Assembly: GCA_907165135.1 (NCBI GenBank) | Contig: OU015568.1 | Span: 12,160,501-12,224,500, forward strand | DNA from: Oikopleura dioica | Taxonomy: Eukaryota > Chordata > Appendicularia > Copelata > Oikopleuridae | Length of the DNA: 64,000 nucleotides | Direction of reading: 5' to 3' | Part shown: piece after piece, positions 44,250 through 54,745 of the stretch | How the letters are laid out: each line of letters begins with the position of its first letter | Numbering within the stretch: position 1 is the first letter of the stretch | Translations under genes and position numbers: made by a program | Notes under the pieces: generated by a model | Database searches by the model: none | Seen by the model: the letters and a program-made list of their open reading frames with translations, nothing else | What the model was told of the DNA's origin: nothing

Positions 44250-47200
44250 TCAGAAGGATGAAGCTACGACATCCTCCTCCAGACAGACTAATGCCTCAAG
44301 CTTACCTTCGGTTAATCGATCAAAATAATCTCGAGGGAAGAACCGCTGTTGCCGTGAGGGGCGCGCGTCGGAGTAACATAAGGGCTTAAGATCGGCAGGC
44401 TCGCGCTCCCTCTCCACAAAGCTGTCGATGTCCTTAACAAGCTGCGCCCATCCCTCTCGATTCTGCGGGCAGTCGACGTCGCTACAAGTTGGCACCTCAC
44501 ACCGGTTTTGAGGAGTCGGCAGCATCTCAGCCGGGAACAATCGTGTTATCACCCGTCGTCGCCGTCGAGCCTCCAGTCCGTGCAAATGGGTGTTCAAGCG
44601 TGAAACCCGGTCTTGTACCTCGGTGGAGGACAAGCCGAACTCGAAAGGATTTTTCGTGCCAGCCAACTCCTCTCTAAAAGTTTAAAATGACTTTACATTC
44701 TCATCCTTCAGTAGTGCATGCAAATTTCTCCTGTCTACTCTTACCGGCATTGCAAGGCCAAGAGTTGCTTTCGCGATTCAGAGTCGTAATCAGCTACTAC
44801 TGGACTGTCCCTCACGCGGCGTCGGAACTGTTGGTAAATAGCGTCGGCATCCCTAGAATATGCTCACTAGTAATAAGATTGAATTGTAGACGCTCCAATG
44901 AGCGAATTAACTATGGAGGATGATGGTCTCACCTCCTCCTAATTGAACTAGGCCAAGAAATTAGCGCCTACTCTTTCTGGAAGCGTGAAGGTACTTACGA
45001 AGCCAGATAGTCTGGTGAGCCGGCAAATTCTGGTCTATCGGCGGGGCACAGCTCCTCTGGAAACGGCTGTCCTGGGAACGTATCAGGCTTGTGAGCGGCC
45101 CCATATCCAGCGGCTTGGTGCTCTGGCTCAGCCAGCAACAGATAATGTAGCCAAGTTGAAAATAGATCGGCCTGTGTCGCCGTGATGTTCGCGAAGTCGA
45201 CTATGACGTTCCCAGTGGGCATCGACAATCGTGCGGGGACGCCAAAAAGCTGGAGAATATCGCAAAGTATCCCTATCTCGCGACAGTAACGTGGATATTC
45301 CTAGTGGTTCTTGGTTAACATCTCACTTATTCTCTACTTATTATACCTTGTGAACATCTCTTTTGACCTCGTCACTGAAGACGAGATGATAGTAAGTTCC
45401 TGGGCCGGAAAAGAAGGGGTCCATCATCACTCGTTGCTGGCTTGCGACATTCTGATCGATCGCGGCCTTTCCAACAGGGTAGATGACAGCGTTGAGGTCT
45501 GTTGGTGACAAGCCAACCGATGCCTGACGATGATGTCGCATCTTCATCTCCTCGTCTTTTGATTTGAAGTCCAACACCGGGCGTACTTGTCCCTCTCTTG
45601 AAACTCTGCGCATCAACTCGGCCAAGTGCGCAAAAGTCATATACCTGATTAATTACATTTATCTTCTGCTAATTATTCTGAGGAACAGATTTTGGGACTT
45701 ACATTGTTGACACGCCAGCCAGATAACTCGCGCCTGCCCGCAAGCATGGACCATCTGTAGTGCAAGTAGGCGACAAGCACATTAGGTTGAGCGGCCCCGA
45801 ACGATGGTCGTGAGCGCTTGATTGGCAAAACACGCGTGGCAGATTCCGGGCGAGAAGGCACTGTAAGACTTCGCCGCTAAACTGAGTGGACGGGTCGTGA
45901 TAATACGCAAAGCACAGTTTCTAAATGGGTTGTATCAATACTTGCACTAAGGAGGCTGTATCTACATCCTCCTGGTCATCTCTTGTGTCTGAAAATCCTT
46001 TCGTTTCTTAACTACTCACACTTTGCAGAATTCTCTTCGACTGGGTGAAGCCGCGACCCTGCTCCTTTGCTAACGTGAACTCAGCAGCAGCGTCCACTGT
46101 TGTGGAATAATCAGCGGCACAATTTCGTCGGTAAGGGCGGTTGAACAAAGTGGCGGCGTGCATCAAAGATTGTAACTCATCCTTGGGCACCTCTCGCAGT
46201 CGCTTATCGAAAAACTCGACAACATCGTTTACTAAAAGAAGATTCGGTTATGCCCTCATCTGTAGCTAATCCTCACCAGATGTCAAGGACTTGTATATTT
46301 GAGTTGCAATGTGCATTGCTTCGCTCTCCTTAGGCAAATTCTTCTCAATGGTATCGTTCAGAATTTGTCCACATTCGCTATCTGTTAAGCCTCCGTCTCT
46401 CTTCTCACGGGCGGCTTCCCCCAACGTCGTCGTCAAATCCGTCGAGTATGGTGAAATGGTTGCTCCACCGCGGTCTGACAACTTGGGAGGACGTACACCC
46501 TTTGCTCGAAACCGGCGTAATCGCATGCTGCGTGGCTCCTGCTTGCGCTGCGCCCGTTTTATGCCCCGCCGCACGTTTCCGGTTCGAGTAGCTGGTCGCG
46601 ACGGCCGCGGCCGAGGTGGCTCTGGTGTGTCGTGGTCAGTAGATGAGGATGATCCTTCCTCATGCTTAACATTCACTGCAGGAGCCGGCGCTGGATTGAT
46701 ATTCTGTTCGTCATCGTCGCTTTCGATGACGATAATGGTGGCCTCGCTACTCGGCTGAACCATCTCTGGACCTTCGTTGGTGTCCATCTGCTCCTCAGCT
46801 TCAAGGACCTGCTCTTCGTTGTGAGCCATCTCTTCGACCTCGATTTCCTCCTGGCCATTCGTTGGCGTAGCTACTGGGCTAGGTCGAGGCATTCCACTTG
46901 TGGCCTGACGCTCTGCTTGAACCGATGCTGGACTTGTCGAGCCCTCTGGAACCCCTCCTGAAGCAGCTGCTTCATCCTTTTGAACAGGACTTGTCCGTCC
47001 ATGTGATGCACTTTTGGGCGATGTCTCTTCTTCCATTGGAACAGGTGCAGGGCGTGGATCGTCCAGCAGAGTATCGTAATTCGGATCAATAGTATTTTCA
47101 TTGTGATAGACAGTTTGATTCGCTATTGTCTCCAACGAAGGAATCTCTGTCTCGGTCTCCTGTACAGTCTCATCTGGTGGCGACGAGGGAGCCACTGAAG

Positions 47201-49281
47201 CCCCCTTTTCTGCATCTTCTGACGTATCTTTATTTCCAGCTGGAAGTTCCGTGGAAGACACGCACTCTCCGGTTTTCTCCTGGGCAGCAGCATCCAGCGG
47301 ATCGGTCACGATGATCACTTCCTCTTCTGAGTTCTGGGCCCCAGTCGATCCATCTATTTCGGGGGCCTGAGATTCGGTCTGATCTGTTTCCATAGATGCC
47401 GTCGTTGTCTCTACAGGCGCGGCGTTGGGCGAACTGGATGATACACCTTCCTCGTCCTCGGGCGTTGGCGCTGACAACGATGAAGCTTGTGCTGGCTGCT
47501 CACCTGTCGGCAGTTGTCGATTTTGCTGTGTTGTTCTTACGCTTCGTTTCACTCGCTCGGCCTCTTTTCCAACTAAAGGTTGTAATTATTATCAAAGCAT
47601 TAAAATCCTAAATTCTTGTATCACGAAAACTGTGACTTACCGATATACTCCATTCGTGAAACCTTCAAGTCTCCATCGTCGGTCTCTTCAACCATGTAAC
47701 GCGCTCTCACTCGCGAAGGTCTTGAGGATGCTTCTGCCTCCTCCTCGTCAGAAACAGGCGGGCTGCGTTGGCTCGCAGGTATAGCGCATGCTTGGCGGAA
47801 ATTGTTGTAAGTGGGCGGAGCCATGAAATGATGCAGCTCTACGCCATCATAATCGTTGAGTGGTGGAGCTTTAAGATATATGTTAAATCACGTTTGTTTT
47901 AGTATATGCTCCGTGAAGCACAACTTACCATAATCCTCTGGTGACAATGCATGCAAACACTGTCGCACACGGTGCTCCCCTACAACGGCAATATGATCCG
48001 CTGGCATGAGAGTCGCCACCAATTGTTTTGACGTGTCCAAAATTCTACATCTCATTAAGAGATAGACAGGGTCCATTGGAAGTGTAGCCATGTGTGACGC
48101 ATAATCACGGTTGTACTTCGAGTTGAACCCAACCTAAATGGAGGTTATGCCGGTCTTTAAAAGCAATCCCACAGCGCGGAAGTGCGCTACCCACCTTCAG
48201 GACATGCCCCAATAGCTTTGCTCCGATCTTCGTGGGACGGATACTCCTCACGTATGAAAATGTCTGTCGCATTATCTCGGCAATAACGGTTGGTCCCTGT
48301 CGTGAATTCTTGTCCAGCATCTCGAATAATCTAGAGTAGACAGATATTTAATCAGGATGATGTATTCTCTTCCTCCTACCTCGACTGAAACTCCTGATAT
48401 TCCGGCATCTGCGGCAGCAAATAATACTGGTCAGGTCGAAAAGCGGATTGATGACGAGCCATTTCTATCAGAGCTCCAGTTAGCCTTACCATCTTTTCAA
48501 CTCTTGGTTGAAGTTTGCTCATCTTCATCTTTGAGTTGCTTGCCTGATGCAAGAACGGTCGAATCATCTTCTGCATAAGTACACACTGCATGGTTGGGTA
48601 TTTGAGCATGCTCAAGTATGAAAGTTGCTCCGCCGAATGATAGAGCAAATCTAGCAGCTGAGAGCGTGACATTGCTCTGGAGTAAGCATCCAGCAGTGCC
48701 TCGTGCACCAACTAAAATATATTTGCATAATTTCTTGCACTCGAATGGGCTAACAATAAAATGGTTACACTCAAAATCTGTTCAAATTCTGTTCTTAAAG
48801 TCGATCTGCTCATTTTCTACAAGATACCTATTCATGACAAATCTCTTACCTCGCTCAAGAGTTCACACTCCACTCGGGAGTAATGTGAGGACGGCTCGCT
48901 GAAAACGTTGTTTCCGGGAAGGATTGTTGAGCCCTGATTCAGCTTCGTTCCTCCCAGAACTCCATTTGGTGATATCTCAACCCAGGCGGAAGTTGGTGGT
49001 ACGTAGGTAGAAGTGGAGGGGCCCTCCTCCATTAGCGATACCTCGGCTTCGTCAGAGGAGCCGCTGGTCATGCTAGACTTCTTCCCCTTCGTTTTTGCCT
49101 TGTTGAAAAACGTGCCCAATAGGGTTCGTTTGCGATCTGGCTCCTTGGTCGGGCTTCCCTCGGCATCAGCACTTGGCTTGGCGCGTTTCTTGCCCTTATC
49201 GGTGCTGTTTGCGCCGCGTGACGCCTCTACAGCAGGTTCGTGAATCTGGCCTTCTTCGCCCATCGCGGAGGAGGATGGCAT
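44250..49281 (-). CDS. Eleven-exon antisense gene in the retroelement, unrecognised nuclear-type protein
   Basis: Eleven exons (48850-49281, 48380-48711, 48195-48330, 47929-48133, 47641-47868, 46277-47572, 46020-46231, 45703-45920, 45347-45644, 44998-45300, 44250-44669) join with correct phase at every junction to 1,359 residues. That is strong evidence for a real, intact gene. The N terminus is basic (KGKKRAKPSAD, KTKGKKSS), the middle helical, and exon 6 is a long acidic Pro/Ser/Glu-rich segment with two hydrophobic-acidic motifs like SUMO-interacting motifs (EEVIIVTDPLD, TIIVIESDDDE). An Arg-rich block (RRGIKRAQRKQ, RLRRFRAKG) resembles a nuclear localisation signal. No known domain was recognised. 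The last acceptor (44669) was chosen for phase, and the exon 7 donor likewise. Function unknown. Confidence 0.75.
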
Positions 49282-50697
49282 GTCTTCCTCCTTTTCCTAT
49301 TGTATAAAAGTTAATGCTAGCGTTTAGGTTAGCGATTTTCACAGGTCTTACCAAATTAGTCTCTGGGATTTTATCTTTTATCTCCCTTATCTAGTCTGTG
49401 GAGTATCCAAGATATAATAGCCGCACGGTTTATGAAAAATCTTGTGTGAAGCGACCTAATATAAGGGAAACGCAAGATTTAAACTAACTGCGATTAATTT
49501 CGAAGTTTCTCTCAACCTCACCCTTACGGTCGCAGCTGAATATTCCCGATCATTTCACATCTCCTCCCGCTATATTCCCTCTAGATAGATGTTTACCTGT
49601 GTTGGCGGAAAATAAGCGTCGACCGGTCGCACTATCTGGACTTCAGCCATCTGCAAATCTCCAAAAGGAGGAGGAGGTCGGGACATCCTCGGTCTTGCTC
49701 GTTTCGATACTCCATCTTTCAGCTGTTGTAGTAGTCACGATAAGTAGGCAACTGACCACCTCGGGCTTCCGAGCCCTCATATCAACAACAATTCTAGAGA
49801 AAATAGCATTTTTCCAGGAAATCCTCAAAAACACTCAATATGCGTCTAGAAATCATTATGTAAGTAGGATTTAACAGAATTAGTGAATAAAATTGTCAGC
49901 ATTGAACTATGCAGTAGGATTATCCAACACTGCGCGTCATCTGCGTCGTCTTCCTTATCTTCAATCAAAACAACACTTCTCTCGCGCTCCAGATCTTATC
50001 GGTCAAGTAGCGTGTGAGGCTTCGTGACGTCGCTGCCGCAGCCCAAAATTACGTAATCGCGTGGGTGGGAAGCGTGTACCCTCGGCTCACGTAGTAAGAT
50101 GCGCGAAATCGATGTGAGCCATTCTGTATGACGTCCCTGAGGTGTGTTTGCGCTTATTTCTATCTCCTCCTTTTACTAACACCTCCTTGCTTATGCTCCA
50201 ACTTTTTGTAAACGTTTTGTTATCTTGACGACGATGAGGATAGATCCTCCTCCTCCTGACGACCCGCACAAACTGCAACAAGAGAAAAGACGACAACCCA
50301 GAAGACCCGCTGCAACCTTGACGATGACGATGAGGTCCCAGGAATCCTCCACCGCTAAAGCCCTGTTTACCGCACCGAGAAGACCCAGAGAAGCCAATAA
50401 AATCCATAAAGATTTATTCATCATTCCCAATTTTTCCCCATTATATTACCTCCTCCCTTACCCTACTGTTAGTCTCTCTTTCTTTCATTCTTTCTTTCAT
50501 TCTATTTTCGTATTCTGTAACCACCACATCAGTGTTAAGCTTTGATTACGTCTCAATCAAAGTCCTCTTTCACTGTGCTATATACACTCCCATCATGCAG
50601 CCACTGTTCAGCTGCCCTATGCTCATTATATATACTGTTTCCGGAAATTGCTCCTGCTTGCGGGTTCAATTTGCCAACCACTTTCATAACTGCATCC

Positions 50698-50723
50698 AAT
50701 AAAATACCAAAAAAAAAAAAAAA
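50698..50723 (+). terminator. Poly(A) signal and A tail at the 3' end of the retroelement
   Basis: AATAAA at 50698-50703 is followed within six bases by 15 consecutive A residues encoded in the genome, the mark of a retrotransposed 3' end. CGCCCTT follows immediately. Confidence 0.75.
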
Positions 50724-50730
50724 CGCCCTT

Positions 50731-53700
50731 GGAGCACGACAAGATTTGATTTGAAATTGGTTATTTTAATTTCTTTGGTAAAAATAATTAAAGGGCACTT
50801 GAAGTGGCGGAATGAGCGGGGACCAGTTCCGGTCGGAAATTGCGCTGAAACGCGTTCTCGAATGGGTGAAAGAGGGATCCGCCGGAACCTCGGCGAATAT
50901 TCGGAGGATGTTTTCGGGACTCGATAACTAACGACTTTTTATGAAATAAATTATCATAAAACACCCTTTTTCGCATCAAATAGCAATATGTACATTTAAC
51001 CGCGAGAGCAGCGTTTCCCACCGAGCGGTAAAGAATCTGAGAATTCCTCGTCGACCACGAAACAAAATCGACTTTCAAGAGTTTCCAAGCCAAAACTACA
51101 CATTCTCGACGCTCACCACAAATACACAAAAAATGTAATCTCGTGTGAGAAAAATGCGGATCATTCGAAAGTCAAGTGGCGCCCTTCAAACTATACATAA
51201 CCTTATTTGAAAAAAGGGAAGATTATTTATCTTTCTCTCGAGGGTTGAAGCTAATTGTTATCTAAAGAGGGGTGGAGGAAGCTTGCATAGAGAAACTCTG
51301 TCGATAATAATCTGTAAATTTATTGAAGTCGAAAGTCTTCTCCTTCCTTTGGAACAACTAGAATTCAAGCCAGGATTTCGATATTTCTATACGATTAGCT
51401 TCTACATCCAATTTAGAAGCATTTCGGATATTTTGGGGGAATTCTTCACACCAAAATAAAACAGGTCGCTTTCGCCGTCACGGGAATCTGAGGAAACATA
51501 CCCTCGTACATAAACATTTTGGTCAAAGTCTTCGTCCTGTTCCTAAATATTCACGGCCAGGGCGCGTGAAATTCCGGAACATCGTCAAGGCATTTTTGAG
51601 CATCGTTGAGAAGATTTTTTAAAGCTACAGGAGAATTTTGATTTGATAGTGGATAAAAACGATTTTCTAACCAGTTAAACCTCTGCTATCTTAGGTAAAC
51701 TTATGTGTAAATTAAAATATGTTTGTTCAAGGAAAAAGAAAGGCAGCTAAAATTGAACGTGAGAAAAGAAGCACCGACGAAATGCAAATTTCCGCAATGG
51801 CCAGCCTCGGTACTGGTATCTAATTAACCTGATAAGTGCGCTGACCCTGTGCCAAGGGTCAACTTTCCAATATCCGCGTTTCCAACACGCTCCAAATACA
51901 CAAATCGCAAGCGCAAAATTATGCTTATTCAAAGCTGATAAACCACTCTAGACCGTGATGCAATAAGTACTTTAATTCCAGAGCGTTGGACATTCCAACT
52001 AAAATCAAATTTGAATCGAAAAAACTTAAATCTCTGCTATCTCGGTTTCTATCCACTGAAATCAACAACGAAAAAGAACATCAATAAGGAAAAGCCCTTA
52101 GCTTCGGTACAATCCTTTGTTTATTTTCTGTCACGTGTTTCTTGCAGTGTTCAAAACACAATTTCCAACAATTATCGACAACTGCAAAACTCTTAATCCC
52201 TCAGAAGCGCCGCCAATAATTATTTTCAAAACTCGGTCTGTCCAAACTTTCAACTTGGAAATTCGAAATCAGCGTCTGCCCTTTTCGTTTTTGTTTGGCT
52301 TGATCAGCTGATGGAGGTTTTGAATTTCTAAATTTTAGAACTTTTCGGCGCAGGTGCGGCAAATATTCGCTCGAAATAAGGACGATTGCTTGTTGACTAA
52401 ATTTGGGAGAAATTAGCAAAGCCACTGCTGCAAAAATACGTATAAACCTAGAAATCAGAGAAATTCGCATGTTTAGGTAACAGCTGAAAGGAGCGCTTTT
52501 CTAAGGTTTAATCCTATTTACACCAGCTCCATGCTCATTATTAGAGGGATAATATATTTGGACGCCGAATGCGAATCTAAAGGGATTAAAATTGTAGAAG
52601 ATAAATTCCAGCGAGTGAAAACATCGCGAAAATTTACACAATTTTTGTGAATAAAATTTGAAGCTCTTTAGTTTCTTTGAAAACGAGAAGTTAATTTTGA
52701 CAGTTTTACTTTTTCGAGCAGAAATTACTGTGTCAACAGTTGCTAATTTGAATATTCAAATTTCCGATGGCTTCTCAGCCGGATGTGCTTTAATTAGGCT
52801 GGAAATGTCACGTGGACCAGATAGCGAATTTTGGAGAAAAATGATGATGAAAATGGCTTCCTCGGCGACCTTTATCGCACCAACGAAATTCTCGGCCTCT
52901 GCCAAATTTACACCTAAATTAGCCGCTAAACTCCACCTGAAAACGATAATTTAGGAAGTCGAAGCTTTGAAGACTTTTTTTCATTCTTACTCTGCGCGAT
53001 TTTACAGTAAAGCGCACCTGCAACAGCTTACCTTCCCCAATTAGGCCAAGTTGATCCTACAAGCTCCCCATAAAATCCTAAACTCACTAAAATTCACACT
53101 CCAAATTCATTCATTACAGAAAGAAAAAGAAACGTTTCCATCTGGCTGACCCACATGGACGCATTTAATGATTCCCATGCTCCAAAAACAAGCATCAAGC
53201 AATAAATCGAGCTTTATGGGGACACTTTCGCGTGCGTCTGGTAATTTTCTTGACAGTTTATCATATTTGACACTCTTATGGTTGGCAAAATGATGTTTGG
53301 GAGAAAGTTTTCGCTGCGAACTTTATTGGTTAATTATGCCAAAAGTGTGTATCATGAAAAATAAAGTGTTTTATGCTCTAAACTTTTGGGTCTTTGAAGT
53401 TTTATCAATGCGGAATGGGCTGACCTTGAATCGGAGTCGTGTTTTGCAGGGGATGCTTATCGCAGCTTGATGGGTGTTGTTACAGACTTTTTATTTTGTT
53501 TGGCTAGTGCGGTACACATACTTTAGGAGATGTCTGAGAAGGCGGCTGCCAACTTTGATTTTTGTTGTCTGGGCCTACTCTAATGGTGCCCGCTCCAAAA
53601 TGGCAAAAATGATAATCAGGCACACACTCAGCCACCACCGATGAAAGGTTGTTTATATAGAAGAATGTACCGAAGAATATTTTCTGCAAATTATTTCCAA

Positions 53701-54013
53701 GCAATCTCTATTTCAAATACTGCTTCATCAGCGGCAAGAAAATGAAAATAAGATGTCAATGCTGACTATTTCAATTAAATTTTAATGGCAATCAGCAATA
53801 AATTGAAATGCCGATTATCTAGGTTAGGTGGACAGATGCTTTTCTGTTTTATTGATATACCCGGCTTGTCTTGGAGAACATTTATTATAATTATGGGCAG
53901 ATCCATCATAACCTTGGGAGGATTAAGTGTGCGCGAACTAATTCCAAGATTGAAATCTTCAAATAGAATTAAATTTTTTTCACAAAACAGTTTTTCCTGA
54001 TTTTGAAGAAGCC
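50731..54013. other. Gene-poor region after the retroelement
   Basis: About 3.3 kb with no supported gene. ORFs such as 50788-51129 minus and 52658-52954 plus have no recognisable motif or splice partner. Confidence 0.45.
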
Positions 54014-54745
54014 ATGAAGATTTTTCAAATTATATTTTCCTCCTTACAAATCGGATGTTTATCACAGGAGTTCACAGAGCCAGTACTAGAGATATCTTTG
54101 GATGAGTCAACTCAGCCCTTTACTGAGAGATCGATGTTACCCTTCACCGATGTTTTTACCGTTCCAGACTTTACCGAGACCATGACGGAAGTAGCAGCTT
54201 TCGCAGAGACAACACCAGTGTTTTTCGATCTATCATCGACATCTTCTAGCTCAACGATTACTACAACCTCCCTAACTACAACGACCACTACCACAACGAC
54301 CACTACCACAACTACGACTACGACTACGACTACGACCACGACTACCACAACGACTACGACTACGACTACGACTACGACGACAACTACGACCACGACTACG
54401 ACGACTACGACAACATCCGCCACCACAACCGAATATATCATCTCCGCCGAAGAAGCCTCCCTCCAAATGATAAACGCTACCTATCAATTTTCCCCCTTTC
54501 TCGATCAGCTTTTCTCCGCAAAAATCTCGACACTTATTCGAGCTCACGGTAAATTCGGAAGAGTCCGACTTTGGTTCGACTGGGGGTTCTGGTACTACAA
54601 CTCTCCCTGTAACGAGCCATCAGTGAGGCCTGCATATTCATACGTCTCACCTATTCTTGACGCGAACAATCCTTGCGAGTCGATAAACATGTATTCTGCA
54701 GCGCTTTATGAGCGGTTCATAAAATTGGCGAAATTAATTATCTAG
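54014..54745 (+). CDS. Secreted poly-threonine mucin-like protein
   Basis: A single-exon ORF of 243 residues starts with a signal-peptide-like MKIFQIIFSSLQIGCLS. After an acidic/Thr-rich segment comes a tract of about 50 nearly uninterrupted threonines (54262-54411), encoded by mixed ACN codons, then an 80-residue C-terminal domain with two cysteines (SPCNEPSV, NNPCESIN) and aromatic residues (VRLWFDWGFWYY). Poly-Thr tracts of this kind are heavily O-glycosylated in mucins. In larvaceans a role in the mucous house or gut lining would fit, but that is inference. The varied codons argue for selection on the peptide rather than a plain microsatellite. Start and end could change if there are unseen exons. 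Confidence 0.55.
   Translation: MKIFQIIFSSLQIGCLSQEFTEPVLEISLDESTQPFTERSMLPFTDVFTVPDFTETMTEVAAFAETTPVFFDLSSTSSSSTITTTSLTTTTTTTTTTTTTTTTTTTTTTTTTTTTTTTTTTTTTTTTTTTTTTTSATTTEYIISAEEASLQMINATYQFSPFLDQLFSAKISTLIRAHGKFGRVRLWFDWGFWYYNSPCNEPSVRPAYSYVSPILDANNPCESINMYSAALYERFIKLAKLII

Larger units (their letters stand above)
32811..50249. repeat. Dispersed GGAGGA-loop-TCCTCC hairpin family
   Basis: Clear members are 32811-32839 (10-bp stem), 33089-33114 (9 bp), 37894-37911 (6 bp), 39079-39104 (8 bp), 39647-39666 (6 bp), 44255-44275 (6 bp), 45950-45973 (6 bp), 46643-46663 (7 bp), 49269-49292 (7 bp) and 50236-50249. Weaker ones lie at 34600-34623, 44915-44936, 48354-48374 and 49671-49690. The arms are variants of AGGAGGATG with its complement, and loops are mostly 6-12 nt. 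They occur in coding and non-coding sequence, on both sides of the antisense gene. I did not see comparable hairpins in the flanking host DNA. Confidence 0.6.
32591..50723 (+). mobile_element. Candidate ~18-kb non-LTR retroelement carrying an antisense multi-exon gene
   Basis: Plus-strand content in order: leader, ORF1 (33020-36323), endonuclease/reverse-transcriptase ORF2 (36695-40243), a 143-codon ORF, ORF3 (40745-42959), then a minus-strand gene (44250-49281), AATAAA at 50698 and a 15-A run at 50709-50723. CGCCCTT follows the A run and also occurs at 32584-32590, which fits a 7-bp target-site duplication; if correct, the element is 18,133 bp. Short GGAGGA/TCCTCC hairpins recur across both the sense ORFs and the antisense gene, hinting that they belong to one unit. 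The retroelement core is certain. The outer limits, especially at the 5' end, and inclusion of the antisense gene are inferred. All long ORFs are open, so the copy may be young. Confidence 0.6.

Noticed and set aside
32591-50723. LTR retrotransposon or large DNA-virus-like element
   Set aside because: No long terminal repeats, integrase, protease or DNA polymerase motifs were found; the APE endonuclease plus YADD reverse transcriptase and poly(A) end indicate the non-LTR class.
54112-54547. Minus-strand poly-valine and Arg/Ser-rich ORFs
   Set aside because: They are complements of the poly-threonine ACN tract; the plus frame has a signal peptide and a plausible C-terminal domain.
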